Shown: positions 15,342 through 24,036 of the stretch, piece after piece
Layout: each line of letters opens with the position of its first letter
How positions within the stretch are numbered: the first letter of the stretch is position 1
The notes under the pieces: generated by a model
The model's input: the letters and a program-made list of their open reading frames with translations, nothing else
What the model was told of the DNA's origin: nothing
The model's database searches: none
NCBI RefSeq assembly: GCF_008373755.1
Contig: NZ_VUJV01000001.1
Coordinates: 1,305,687-1,369,686, forward strand
DNA length: 64,000 bases
Origin: Nocardioides humilatus
GTDB taxonomy: Bacteria; Actinomycetota; Actinomycetes; Propionibacteriales; Nocardioidaceae
Reading direction: 5' to 3'
Made by a program: the position numbers and the translations under genes

Positions 15342-16374
15342 GCGGCAGATCGAGGTAGCTCAGGTGGCCCGGCCGGGCCTCGCAGACGTAGGGCACCGAG
15401 CTCACCACGTGGTTGGCTGTGGCGACGATGCCCGGGTTGCGGATCCACCCCTCCTCCGGGGTCGGCGGCTGGAAGCCGCGGATCGTCGTGAACGTGCTCG
15501 GGTCGCCGGTGATCTCGACCTCGTAGCGCTCACCCTCGGCCCCGAACTCCCACGCCGGGTCGAGGTGCTCCTCCCCCATCAGCCAGTTGACCGCGAGCCG
15601 GGCGACCACCTCCCCGTCGATGACGGCCTCCCACGCGAAGCGCTGGGCAGCGACCTGGCCCGGCTCGATGATCCCGATCGGCGTGTCGAGCGGTTCGGTC
15701 GCGACGGCGACCGCCTGGTCGGTGCGCACCTCGGCCGCCGGGAAGCCCAGGCCGTCGAGCAGCATCCGGATCGACTGGGTGAAGCCGCCGGTCAGCAGCC
15801 CGATCATCGGACCGCTCATCGCGGCCTCGGGCGTGCCGCCGAAGAGCATGATGTGGCGCACCACGTCGGGGGCGTTGTAGGTGCGGATGTCGCTGAACTC
15901 CTCGACCCGCACGTGCGTCACCTTCGCCGTCAGCGACGACAGGACGAGCGGCACCAGCTCGGTGATCCCGCCAGGATCGATGCCGGTCCCGTGCAGCGTC
16001 ACGCCCGCCTCCTCGGCCGCGCGTGACATCCGGTCCTCGCCCGGCATCGGGTAGAACCAACCGACCGGCGTGACGACGTTCTTGCCCGACCGCAGCAGCG
16101 CCTCGACCTCGGCCGGGTCGGGGAGGAGCGGGGCGTAGAGCACACAGTCGGCGTCGAGGGCGAGGATCGCGTCCTTGTCGTCGGTCGCGGTCACGCCGAT
16201 GGGATCCGTGCCGATGAGCTCGCCGACGTCGCGCCCCGCCTTGTCGGCCGAGTGGACCCAGCAACCGACCAGCTCGAGCTCCGGGTGCGCGAGGACGCCC
16301 TCGATGGCCGCCTTGCCGACACCTCCGGTGGCCCACTGGACGACGCGGTACGGCGGACGTTGGCTCTCGGTCAT
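15307..16374 (-). CDS. NAD(P)-binding dihydrodipicolinate-reductase-like protein
   Basis: This 355-residue protein begins with a Rossmann segment (VVQWATGGVGKAAIEGV) like the N-terminal domain of DapB-type enzymes and 2,4-diaminopentanoate dehydrogenases. HGTGIDPGG and EEFSDIRTYN lie in the middle. Large actinobacterial families of this type sit in sterol and fatty-acid regulons, but their reaction is not settled. ATG 16374 is 6 nt after TAGCCT, so it looks leaderless. A near-perfect KstR-type palindrome overlaps that -10 region. Confidence 0.8.
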   Translation of the reverse strand: MTESQRPPYRVVQWATGGVGKAAIEGVLAHPELELVGCWVHSADKAGRDVGELIGTDPIGVTATDDKDAILALDADCVLYAPLLPDPAEVEALLRSGKNVVTPVGWFYPMPGEDRMSRAAEEAGVTLHGTGIDPGGITELVPLVLSSLTAKVTHVRVEEFSDIRTYNAPDVVRHIMLFGGTPEAAMSGPMIGLLTGGFTQSIRMLLDGLGFPAAEVRTDQAVAVATEPLDTPIGIIEPGQVAAQRFAWEAVIDGEVVARLAVNWLMGEEHLDPAWEFGAEGERYEVEITGDPSTFTTIRGFQPPTPEEGWIRNPGIVATANHVVSSVPYVCEARPGHLSYLDLPLIAGRAHPRFR

Positions 16375-16383
16375 CCGCCGAGG

Positions 16384-16399
16384 CTAGAACAGGTTCTAG
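16384..16399 (-). promoter_or_regulatory. Strong KstR-like operator over the 16374 promoter
   Basis: CTAGAAC-AG-GTTCTAG has perfect 7-bp arms and matches the KstR motif (TnnAACnnGTTnnA) completely. It covers the -10 region of the leaderless gene ending at 16374. It also lies just beyond the 3' end of the amine operon (16407), which it need not control. Confidence 0.65.
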
Positions 16400-16406
16400 G
16401 TGGCCG

Positions 16407-17114
16407 TCACCCGGTTGCCGTGGCCGCCTCCACCAACGCACGGAACAGGCCGGCGTCGGCTGCCATCTCGGGGTGCCACTGGACCGCGACGCAGAGCCGC
16501 TCGCCGTCCGCCTCCATCGCCTCGAGCAGGCCATCGCCGGACCAGGCGACCGCCGTGAATCCCGGGTGGTCACGGACCGACTGGTGGTGGTGGCACTGCA
16601 CAGTGAGCGACGGACCGACCAATGCGGCGAGCCGGCTTCCCTCGGCCGTCGCCACCTCGGTCGCACCGAACACCCCGGGCTGCGGGTTGTGCCGGTCGTG
16701 CCCGACCAGGTCGGGCACGTGCTGGTCCAACCGGCCTCCGGCGTGGACCGCCATGACCTGCATCCCGCGGCACACCCCGAGGACCGGCAAGCCCGCCGCG
16801 TCCGCAGCATCGAGCAACGCGAGCTCCCAGGCGTCCCGGTCCTCGCGCCAGCTCACGGTGCGCTCGTGCGGATCGTCGCCGTACTGCTGCGGTCCGACGT
16901 CGGCGCCGCCGCTGATCAGCAGGCCGTCGAGCCGGGCGACGGCGGCGGTCGCCGCTTCGTCGTACGGCGTCGTCGGCGGCAGCAGCACCGGCACGCCGCC
17001 AGCGTCCTCGACCGCCCGGGCATACGCCGTGGGCAGCAGGTCGGCAGGCTGGTCCCACACCCCCCAACGCGCCTGCTCGCGGTAGGTGGTGAGACCGATG
17101 AGCGGACGGGTCAC
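16407..17114 (-). CDS. Gamma-glutamyl-gamma-aminobutyrate hydrolase family (PuuD-like class I amidotransferase)
   Basis: From GTG 17114 (GAGGGGG just upstream) the protein has 235 residues. It shows the class I glutamine-amidotransferase triad: nucleophile in GVCRGMQ and His-Glu in VQWHPE. PuuD enzymes cleave the gamma-glutamyl amide at the end of gamma-glutamylated amine breakdown, releasing glutamate and the amino acid product. It is the last gene of the six-gene operon, 10 bp after the SDR. The longer upstream frame overlaps the SDR gene and is rejected. Confidence 0.88.
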   Translation of the reverse strand: MTRPLIGLTTYREQARWGVWDQPADLLPTAYARAVEDAGGVPVLLPPTTPYDEAATAAVARLDGLLISGGADVGPQQYGDDPHERTVSWREDRDAWELALLDAADAAGLPVLGVCRGMQVMAVHAGGRLDQHVPDLVGHDRHNPQPGVFGATEVATAEGSRLAALVGPSLTVQCHHHQSVRDHPGFTAVAWSGDGLLEAMEADGERLCVAVQWHPEMAADAGLFRALVEAATATG

Positions 17115-17124
17115 GCGCGCCCCC

Positions 17125-17892
17125 TCACAGCGGGGTGACGTAGGCGCCCGAGATGCCGCCATCGACCAGGAACGTCGACGCGGTGATGAAGGACGACTCG
17201 TCCGACGCGAGGAAGAGCACCGCGTTGGCCATCTCCTCAGGCTCACCGAACCGGCCCATCGGGACGTGCACGAGCCGGCGCGCGGCGCGCTCCTCGTCCT
17301 TGGCGAAGAGCTCCTGCAGCAGGGGCGTGTTGACCGGCCCCGGGCAGAGCGCGTTGACCCGGACGCCCTCCCGCGCGAACTGCACGCCGAGCTCCCGGCT
17401 CATCGAGAGCACGCCACCCTTGGAGGCGGAGTAGGAGATCTGCGACGTGGCCGCGCCCATGATCGCGACGAAGGACGCCGTGTTGATGATCGATCCCTTG
17501 CCCTGCTCCAACATGTAGGGCAGCGCTGCCTTGCAGCACAGGTAGACCGAGGTCAGGTTGACCTCCTGCACCCGGCGCCACGCGTCGAGCTCGGTGTCGA
17601 GGATCGAGTCGTCGTCGGGCGGCGAGATGCCGGCGTTGTTGAACGCGATGTCGACCGAGCCGTAGGTGTCCTTGGCGGTCTTGAAGAGCGCGTCGACCTC
17701 CTCCTTGCTGGTCACGTCGACATGGGCGTAGGTCACGCCGAGCTCGTCGACCAGCGCGGCGCCGCGAGCATCATCGACGTCGCCGATGACGACCTTCGCG
17801 CCCTCCTCGAGGAAGCGCCGTACGGTCGCGAGCCCGATGCCGGAGCATCCTCCGGTGATGACGGCGACCTTGCCGTCCAGACGTCCTGCCAT
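17125..17892 (-). CDS. Classical SDR oxidoreductase in the gamma-glutamyl operon
   Basis: This 255-residue protein has TGGCSGIG at residues 14-21, NNAG near 90 and catalytic YSASKGG, the classical SDR set. The Asp after the second strand (VVIGDVDD) favours NAD(H). In the operon it sits between the aldehyde dehydrogenase and the PuuD-like hydrolase. If the amine substrate carries a hydroxyl group, this enzyme could oxidise the gamma-glutamylated alcohol to the aldehyde. That role is inferred from context only. Confidence 0.85.
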   Translation of the reverse strand: MAGRLDGKVAVITGGCSGIGLATVRRFLEEGAKVVIGDVDDARGAALVDELGVTYAHVDVTSKEEVDALFKTAKDTYGSVDIAFNNAGISPPDDDSILDTELDAWRRVQEVNLTSVYLCCKAALPYMLEQGKGSIINTASFVAIMGAATSQISYSASKGGVLSMSRELGVQFAREGVRVNALCPGPVNTPLLQELFAKDEERAARRLVHVPMGRFGEPEEMANAVLFLASDESSFITASTFLVDGGISGAYVTPL

Positions 17893-17904
17893 GGTGATTC
17901 CCCC

Positions 17905-19272
17905 TCAGTCCTGAGCGATGAAGACGTTCTTCTCCTCGGTGAACGCATCAGGTGCGTCCGGACCGAGCTCCCGGCCGAGACCGGACTGCTTGTAGCCACC
18001 GAACGGCGTCCAGTAGCGCACCGACGAGTGCGAGTTGACGCTGAGGTTGCCCGCCTCGACCGCCCGCGCGACGCGCAGCGCACGGCCGACGTCGCGGGTG
18101 AAGATCGAGCCGGACAGGCCGTACTCGGTATCGTTGGCGAGCCGGATCGCGTCGGCCTCGTCGTCGAAGGGCATGACCGCCACGACCGGGCCGAAGACCT
18201 CCTCGCGCCAGATCGGCGCCTGGGTGTCGTCGGTGAGCACAACGGTCGGCGGCAGCCAGAACCCGTCGGACTCCGGCACCGGCCCGGTGAACGCCGGCTC
18301 GACCCCCTCGAGGTAGCGCGCCACCGCGTCCCGCTGCCCGGCGGAGACGAGCGGCCCCATCTCGCTGGCCTCGTCACCGGGGTCGATGACCTTCACGCCG
18401 CGCACGGCGGTCTCGAGCCCGCCGAGGAACTCGTCGTAGACCGCGCGCTGCACGAGGATCCGCGAGCGAGCGCAGCAGTCCTGGCCGGCGTTGTCGAAGA
18501 CGGCGTACGGCGCCGTGGCCGCTGCCTTCGCGACGTCGGCGTCGGCGAAGACGATGTTGGCGCTCTTGCCGCCGAGCTCCAGGGTCACCTTCTTCACCTG
18601 GTCGGCGCAGCCGGCCATGATCCGCTTGCCGACCTCGGTGGACCCGGTGAAGCAGACCTTGCGCACCAGCGGGTGCGTCACGAACCGCTCGCCGACGACC
18701 GACCCCTTGCCGGGGATCACGGTCAGCACCCCCTCGGGGAGCCCGGCCTCGATGGCCAGCTCGCCCAGGCGGATCGCGGTCAGCGGAGTCAGCTCGGCGG
18801 GCTTCAGCACGACGGTGTTGCCTGCGGCCAGCGCCGGCGCGAAGCCCCAGCCCGCGATGGGCATCGGGAAGTTCCAGGGGACGATGACGCCGACGACGCC
18901 CAGCGGTTCACGGAAGGTGATGTCGACGCCGCCCGGCACCGGGATCTGCCGGCCGAACAGCCGCTCCGGCGCCGCGGAGTAGTAGTTCAGGACGTCACAG
19001 ACGTTGCCCGCCTCCCACCGCGCGTTGCCGATGGTGTGGCCGGAGTTCTTCACCTCCAGCCGCGCCAGCTCCTCGACGTGCTCGTCGACGACCGCGGCGA
19101 AGGACCGCAGCAGCCGGGCCCGCTCACCGGGCGCGACGTCGCGCCACGCCACGAACGCGTCGTGGGCACGCTCGATGGCGGCGTCGGTCTCCTCGACCGT
19201 GGCCAGGCCGACCTCGGTCACGACGCTCGCCGTGGCCGGGTTGATGACGGTGTAGCTGTTGACCAGGACCAA
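17905..19272 (-). CDS. Aldehyde dehydrogenase in the gamma-glutamyl operon
   Basis: The frame from TTG 19272 gives 455 residues. It has the NAD-binding PWNFPMPIAGWGFAPALAAGN region, FTGSTEVGK, catalytic Glu in LELGGKSAN and nucleophile in GQDCCARSR. The start is uncertain: no ATG or GTG is available, and the glutamine-synthetase stop is only 5 bp upstream, so translation is probably coupled. It should oxidise the gamma-glutamyl-aminoaldehyde to the acid, as PuuC does. The frame upstream of 19272 is a shadow of the ligase gene. Confidence 0.87.
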   Translation of the reverse strand: MVLVNSYTVINPATASVVTEVGLATVEETDAAIERAHDAFVAWRDVAPGERARLLRSFAAVVDEHVEELARLEVKNSGHTIGNARWEAGNVCDVLNYYSAAPERLFGRQIPVPGGVDITFREPLGVVGVIVPWNFPMPIAGWGFAPALAAGNTVVLKPAELTPLTAIRLGELAIEAGLPEGVLTVIPGKGSVVGERFVTHPLVRKVCFTGSTEVGKRIMAGCADQVKKVTLELGGKSANIVFADADVAKAAATAPYAVFDNAGQDCCARSRILVQRAVYDEFLGGLETAVRGVKVIDPGDEASEMGPLVSAGQRDAVARYLEGVEPAFTGPVPESDGFWLPPTVVLTDDTQAPIWREEVFGPVVAVMPFDDEADAIRLANDTEYGLSGSIFTRDVGRALRVARAVEAGNLSVNSHSSVRYWTPFGGYKQSGLGRELGPDAPDAFTEEKNVFIAQD

Positions 19273-19277
19273 CGCCC

Positions 19278-20642
19278 CTACATCCTCTCGAAGCTGCGAA
19301 CGAGCTCCCAGTCGGTGACGGCTGCACCGAAGGCAGCCAGCTCGACGTCGGCCATGTTCGTGTAGTGGTCGACCACCGCGTCGCCGAGCGCGGCGCGGGC
19401 GATCGCCGAGTCGTGGAAGGCGTTGCGCGCCTCCAGGAGGGTGGCCGGCACCTGGGGCCGGCCGGAGGTGTAGGCGTTGCCCTCGAGCGGCGGCTCGAGC
19501 GCGAGCCCCTTCTCGATGCCGTGGAGCCCGCCGGCCAGCATGGCGGCCAGCGCGAGGTAGGGGTTGACGTCGCCGCCCGGCACCCGGTTCTCCATCCGAG
19601 CCCCAGCGCCGTGGCCGACCAGCCGGACTGCGCAGGTGCGGTTGTCCTCGCCCCAGGCGATCGTGGTCGGGGCGAAGGAGCCAGCCGCGAATCGCTTGTA
19701 GGAGTTCACGTTGGGTGCGTAGAGAAGCGTGAAGTCCGGCATCGTCGCGAGCACGCCGGCGACGAACTGGTCGTAGAGCTCGGAGCGCGTCCCCGTCGCG
19801 TCGTCCCAGAAGACGATCCTGCCGTCCTGACCGCGCAACGACAGGTGGACGTGGCAGGAGTTGCCCTCGCGCTCGTTGAACTTCGCCATGAAGGTGAGCG
19901 ACTTGCCGTGGTGGGCGGCGATCTCCTTGGCCACCGTCTTGTAGACGGAATGGTTGTCGGCCGTGACGAGCACGTCGTCGTAGAGGAAACCGATCTCGTG
20001 CTGGCCGAAGTTGCACTCGCCCTTGGCGCCTTCGACATTGAGCCCGGCGGCGTACATCGTGTTGCGGATGTCGCGCAGCAACGGCTCGACGCGGGTGGTG
20101 CCGAGAATCGAGTAGTCGACGTTGTACTGGTTCGACGGCGTCAGGCCCTGGTAGCGGGCGTCGCGGGCCGCCTCATAGGTGTCCTCGAAGAGGATGAACT
20201 CCAGCTCGGTGCCGGACAGCGCCGCGTAGCCCAGCTCCGCGGCCCGCGCGGTCTGGGCCTTGAGTACGGCGCGCGGCGACTGCACCACTGGCGCGTGGTC
20301 GGGCCACACCAGATCGCACTGCACCATCGCGGTCGCGGGCAGGTGGGTGAGCAGCCGGATGGTGTCGAGGTCGAGGACGAACTCCATGTCGCCGTACCCC
20401 CTGTCCCAGGAGGTGATCGCGTAGCCGGCCACCGTGTTCATGTCGATGTCGACGCCGAGGAGGTAGTTGCAGCCCTCGGTGCCGTGGCCGACCACCACGT
20501 CGAGGAAGTAGCGCGCGTGCAGTCGCTTGCCCTGCAGCCGCCCCTGCATGTCGGTGAAGGCGACGACGACGGTGTCGACCTCTCCGGCGTCGATCGCAGC
20601 GGTGAGCTGATGGAGCGTACGGTGCCTGTCGTTCCGGGTCAT
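19278..20642 (-). CDS. Glutamine-synthetase-like gamma-glutamyl-amine ligase
   Basis: This 454-residue GS-fold protein has ELEFILFEDTYE (metal site), NSCHVHLSL, the ATP-binding KRFAAGSFAPTTIAW segment and RMENRVPGGDVNPYL. It belongs with the non-nitrogen-assimilating GS-like ligases (PuuA, GlnA3/GlnA4, IpuC) that join glutamate to polyamines, ethanolamine or alkylamines using ATP. The permease, aldehyde dehydrogenase and PuuD-like hydrolase around it support that role over glutamine synthesis. The specific amine cannot be read from the sequence. Confidence 0.87.
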   Translation of the reverse strand: MTRNDRHRTLHQLTAAIDAGEVDTVVVAFTDMQGRLQGKRLHARYFLDVVVGHGTEGCNYLLGVDIDMNTVAGYAITSWDRGYGDMEFVLDLDTIRLLTHLPATAMVQCDLVWPDHAPVVQSPRAVLKAQTARAAELGYAALSGTELEFILFEDTYEAARDARYQGLTPSNQYNVDYSILGTTRVEPLLRDIRNTMYAAGLNVEGAKGECNFGQHEIGFLYDDVLVTADNHSVYKTVAKEIAAHHGKSLTFMAKFNEREGNSCHVHLSLRGQDGRIVFWDDATGTRSELYDQFVAGVLATMPDFTLLYAPNVNSYKRFAAGSFAPTTIAWGEDNRTCAVRLVGHGAGARMENRVPGGDVNPYLALAAMLAGGLHGIEKGLALEPPLEGNAYTSGRPQVPATLLEARNAFHDSAIARAALGDAVVDHYTNMADVELAAFGAAVTDWELVRSFERM

Positions 20643-20664
20643 GCCATCCCTCTCTGGTGGATGC

Positions 20665-21420
20665 TCAACCGAGCAGACCGCGCAGCAGCGCGGCCGTGTC
20701 GTCGCAGTGCTGCTCCATCGCCCGGCGGGCCTTCGTCGCGTCGCCGCCCAGGATCGCCTCGACGATCGAGCGGTGCTGGCGACTCGAGTGCTCGATGTTG
20801 ACCTCGAGCACCGGGATCGCCTGCAACATGTCGTGCAGGCAGCCCTGCACCTCGGTGACCGCCTCGATCGTCATCGGCGAACCGGTGACGCTCGCGATCG
20901 CCAGGTGGAGGCGTGAGTCGGCCTGACGGTGCGTCGCGGCGTCCTCGGCGCGGTCAACCTCCTGCAGGCTGGTCGTCAGCAGCATCCGCTCGCTGGCCGA
21001 CAGGGTGCGCGACGCGGCCACGTAGCAGGCACCCGGCTCGACCACGCGCCGGTAGACCAGTGAGTCGAGCAGCTCGCCCTTGCGCTCCGCGATCCCCGGC
21101 GTGCCTCCGCGCGCCGGCGCCGTCGGCTCGTAGGACACCACCGTCCCGCCGCCGCGACCCCGTGTGGTGCGAACCATCCCTGCGGCCCGCAGGCCGGCGA
21201 TGGCCTCGCGCAGCGTCGCCCGCGAGACCCCCATCCGTTCGGCGAGCTCGCGCTCGGGCGGCAGTGCCGACCCGGACGCGAAGACACCGAGCCGGATGGC
21301 GGTCGCGAGCTGCTCGACGCAGCCCTCGAACGCGTGGTGGCCCCGCACGGGTCGCAGGACGACGTCACCGAGATCGTGGGCCGACCTGAGGTTGCGCGCG
21401 GAGGTCGGGGAGGGATTCAT
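20665..21420 (-). CDS. FadR-subfamily GntR transcriptional regulator
   Basis: This 251-residue protein has an N-terminal winged helix (SALPPERELAERMGVSRATL, then LRAAGMVRTTRGRGGGTVV) and a C-terminal FCD domain. FCD ligands appear as ADSRLHLAI and later SRQHRSIV and MEQHCDD. It lies inside the operon, 24 bp after the permease, and probably senses the amine or a pathway intermediate. Its likely operator is the inverted repeat at 23061-23073. Confidence 0.9.
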   Translation of the reverse strand: MNPSPTSARNLRSAHDLGDVVLRPVRGHHAFEGCVEQLATAIRLGVFASGSALPPERELAERMGVSRATLREAIAGLRAAGMVRTTRGRGGGTVVSYEPTAPARGGTPGIAERKGELLDSLVYRRVVEPGACYVAASRTLSASERMLLTTSLQEVDRAEDAATHRQADSRLHLAIASVTGSPMTIEAVTEVQGCLHDMLQAIPVLEVNIEHSSRQHRSIVEAILGGDATKARRAMEQHCDDTAALLRGLLG

Positions 21421-21444
21421 GGCAGTCAGTGTGCCGAGGCGCTA

Positions 21445-23016
21445 CTAGGGAGTCTCAGCAGGAGCGTCGATCGTCCGGATCGGGCCCTTGAACCAGTTCT
21501 TGGCCGACACCTCCCACCAGACCGTGATCCCGACCAGCACGGCGATCAGGACGATCGGCGAGTAGTTCACCGACTTCCAGCTGAAGTCGTCGCTGAACGG
21601 GTTGCCCGCCGACACGTTCGGCAGCATCAGGAAGAGCGACACGACGATGATCTCAGCGACAGCGACCGGGTTCATCCACTTGTACTTCGAGCCGTTGTTC
21701 CACTCGCCGACCTCGAAGTTCTCCCCGTGCTTCCAACGCAGGTAGATCGGGATGGCGAAGGAGAGGTAGAGGCCGAGGACCGCGATCGAGGTGACCGCGA
21801 AGAAGGCGATCGGGTAGGCCACGCCGGCGATGTCGACTTCGATGAGAGCCGGGAGCGTGAGCAGCGCAGCCACCACGGCGACCAGCATGACCGCCTTGGC
21901 CGGAACCCGCGCCGCCGAGAGCTGCGACCAGTGCTTCGAACCGGGCACGGCACCGTCCCGGCTGAACGCGTAGGTCATCCGGGAGGACGACGTCATGCAC
22001 GACACCGCGCAGAACAGCTGGCCTGCGGCCGAGATGAGCAGGACCGTGCCCGCCCAGTTTGCGCCGAGCGCCGCGTTGAAGATCGGCGCGACACCGCCCG
22101 ACCCCAGCGTGTTGTCTGGGTTGCCGTCGGGGCCGTTCGGCACGGCGAAGACGACGCACAGCAGCAGGATGTAGCCACCGACCGCCGAGTAGAGGATCGA
22201 CTGCCAGATCCCCTTGGCCGCCCCCATCGACGCGCCCTTGGTCTCCTCGCTCAGGTGAGCGCAGGCGTCGAACCCGGTGATCGTGTACTGCGTGAGCAAG
22301 AAGCCCATCGGGATCACGACGAAGAAGAAGAGCAGGCCCGAGTTGGACGTTCCGTGCCCGGTTGCGTTGATCCGCTCGGTGAAGACGTAACTGAAGCTCT
22401 GGTGCGTGTCGGGCACGAACAGCAGGATCAGGACGATCGCGGCAGCACCTGCCACGTGCCACCACACCGACACGTTGTTCATGATCGCCATCAGGTGACC
22501 GCTGAAGATGTTGAGCACAGCCGCGATGCCGAGCACCACGACGAAGATGATGAAGACCCGGGTGAGCGAGTAGTCGGCCGCGTAGGAGTCCGAGAAGGTG
22601 CTGATCGTCAGGTCGATGAAGGTCGCACACCCATAGGAGACACCGGCGGTCACCGCGACCAGACCGACCAGGTTGAGCCAGCCGGTGTAGAAGCCCGCCT
22701 TCGGACCACCGAGCTTGGACGCCCACCAGTAGATGCCGCCCGACGTCGGGTAGGCCGACACCAGCTCCGACATCGTGAAGCCGATGATCAGGATGAAGAT
22801 GCTGACCAGCGGCCAGGACCAGGAGATCGACACCGGCCCGCCGGCGTACCAAGCGACACCGAAGTTCGTGAAGCAGCCCGCCAGGATCGAGATGATCGAG
22901 AAGGAGATCGCGAAGTTCGAGAAGCCGGACCAGCTGCGGGACAGGTCCTGGCTGTAGCCCATCTCGGCCAGACGCTGGGCGTCGGCGTCCATCTTCGGGT
23001 CATCCGTGGTGCTCAT
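21445..23016 (-). CDS. APC-superfamily amino acid/amine permease
   Basis: This 523-residue membrane protein has about 12 helices. It opens with the usual APC signature (FSNFAISFSIISILAG, then YAGGPVSISWSWPLV) and has SELVSAYPTSGGIYWWASKLGGP. This subgroup covers GABA, choline-like and polyamine permeases. First in the operon, it should import the substrate that the ligase glutamylates. Confidence 0.9.
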   Translation of the reverse strand: MSTTDDPKMDADAQRLAEMGYSQDLSRSWSGFSNFAISFSIISILAGCFTNFGVAWYAGGPVSISWSWPLVSIFILIIGFTMSELVSAYPTSGGIYWWASKLGGPKAGFYTGWLNLVGLVAVTAGVSYGCATFIDLTISTFSDSYAADYSLTRVFIIFVVVLGIAAVLNIFSGHLMAIMNNVSVWWHVAGAAAIVLILLFVPDTHQSFSYVFTERINATGHGTSNSGLLFFFVVIPMGFLLTQYTITGFDACAHLSEETKGASMGAAKGIWQSILYSAVGGYILLLCVVFAVPNGPDGNPDNTLGSGGVAPIFNAALGANWAGTVLLISAAGQLFCAVSCMTSSSRMTYAFSRDGAVPGSKHWSQLSAARVPAKAVMLVAVVAALLTLPALIEVDIAGVAYPIAFFAVTSIAVLGLYLSFAIPIYLRWKHGENFEVGEWNNGSKYKWMNPVAVAEIIVVSLFLMLPNVSAGNPFSDDFSWKSVNYSPIVLIAVLVGITVWWEVSAKNWFKGPIRTIDAPAETP

Positions 23017-23060
23017 GACATCTGCCTCATTTCACCGGAGCCGGGGGTGGCGTCAGTGTG

Positions 23061-23073
23061 GTGTGGGCCACAC
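23061..23073. promoter_or_regulatory. GntR-type inverted repeat between the two amine operons
   Basis: GTGTGG-G-CCACAC has perfect 6-bp arms and stands in the 117-bp divergent gap between the permease (23016) and the kinase-like gene (23134). Short GTGTGG/CCACAC-type sites are common for FadR-type GntR proteins. It probably lets the operon's GntR control both directions. Confidence 0.6.
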
Positions 23074-23133
23074 AATGCTGTCAATGGCATGACCTTAGAC
23101 CTTTAAAGCCGACATCCGCGGGAGGCTGCACAC

Positions 23134-24036
23134 GTGACGTGGCGCGACATCGTCGACCAGATCGCGTGGCTGCGCGCGACGACCTACGAGGTCGAGGAGC
23201 TCACCGGCGGGCTGACCAACGTCAACCTCAAGGTGACCCACCCCGGTGGCACGTGCGTCGTACGCGTGGCACAGCCGGGGAGCGAGCTGCTGGCCATCGA
23301 CCGCGACCACGAGCACCACAACTCGGTGGCCGCGGCGACCGCCGGGGTCGGCGCAGGGGTGATCGACTACCTCCCCGACGCCGGCCTGATGGTCGTGGAG
23401 TACGTCGACGGGCGCACCTTCACCGACGACGACCTGCGCTCGGGCGACCATCTTGGCCGGGTGGCCGCAGCGGTCCGGCAGCTGCACGGCGGTCCGCGGT
23501 TCGAGGGTGACTTCGACATGTTCACCCTCCAGCCGACGTACCTCTCGATCGTCACCGAGCGCGGCTTCCGGCTCCCCCACCGCTACCTCGACTTCGCACC
23601 GCAGGTGGAGCGGATCCGGCGGGCGTTCGCGGTGCGCGCGGAGCCGACGGTGCCGTGCAACAACGACCTGCTGGCCGGCAACCTCATCGACGACGGGGCG
23701 AAGATCTGGCTGATCGACTACGAGTACTCCGGCAACAACGAGGCGACCTTCGAGCTCGGCAACCTCTGGAGCGAGGCCGGGCTGACCCTCGACCAGCTGG
23801 AGGAGCTGATGGCGGCCTACGACGGCGCGGTGCACCGGCACCGCGTCGCCCGCGCCCGACTGTGGGGTCTGATGGCCAAGTACGGATGGACCCTGTGGGG
23901 ATCGATCCAGGACTCGGTGAGCACCTTCGACTTCGACTTCTGGGGGTGGGCGATGGAGAAGTACGACCGCGCGGTGGCCGAGTTCGACGGCCCCGACTTC
24001 GACCGGCTCCTCGACGAGGCGGCCGGCGATGCCTGA
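23134..24036 (+). CDS. Choline/ethanolamine-kinase-like phosphotransferase
   Basis: The GTG at 23134 follows GGGAGG by 8 nt and gives 300 residues. CNNDLLAGNLI and IDYEYSGNNEATFELGN correspond to the Brenner and Mg-binding motifs of choline kinase/LicA proteins; the usual His of HNDLL is Asn here. The N-terminal GGLTNVNLKV fits the ATP loop. It might phosphorylate an amino alcohol, matching the amine theme, but the His-to-Asn change makes activity uncertain. It overlaps the next gene by 8 bp. Confidence 0.78.
   Translation: MTWRDIVDQIAWLRATTYEVEELTGGLTNVNLKVTHPGGTCVVRVAQPGSELLAIDRDHEHHNSVAAATAGVGAGVIDYLPDAGLMVVEYVDGRTFTDDDLRSGDHLGRVAAAVRQLHGGPRFEGDFDMFTLQPTYLSIVTERGFRLPHRYLDFAPQVERIRRAFAVRAEPTVPCNNDLLAGNLIDDGAKIWLIDYEYSGNNEATFELGNLWSEAGLTLDQLEELMAAYDGAVHRHRVARARLWGLMAKYGWTLWGSIQDSVSTFDFDFWGWAMEKYDRAVAEFDGPDFDRLLDEAAGDA

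Noticed and set aside
17086-19365. A 759-residue plus-strand frame.
   Set aside because: Antisense of the SDR and aldehyde dehydrogenase genes, with no motif.
19278-20642. Glutamine synthetase for nitrogen assimilation.
   Set aside because: The operon context (amine permease, aldehyde dehydrogenase, PuuD-like hydrolase) points to a gamma-glutamyl-amine ligase.
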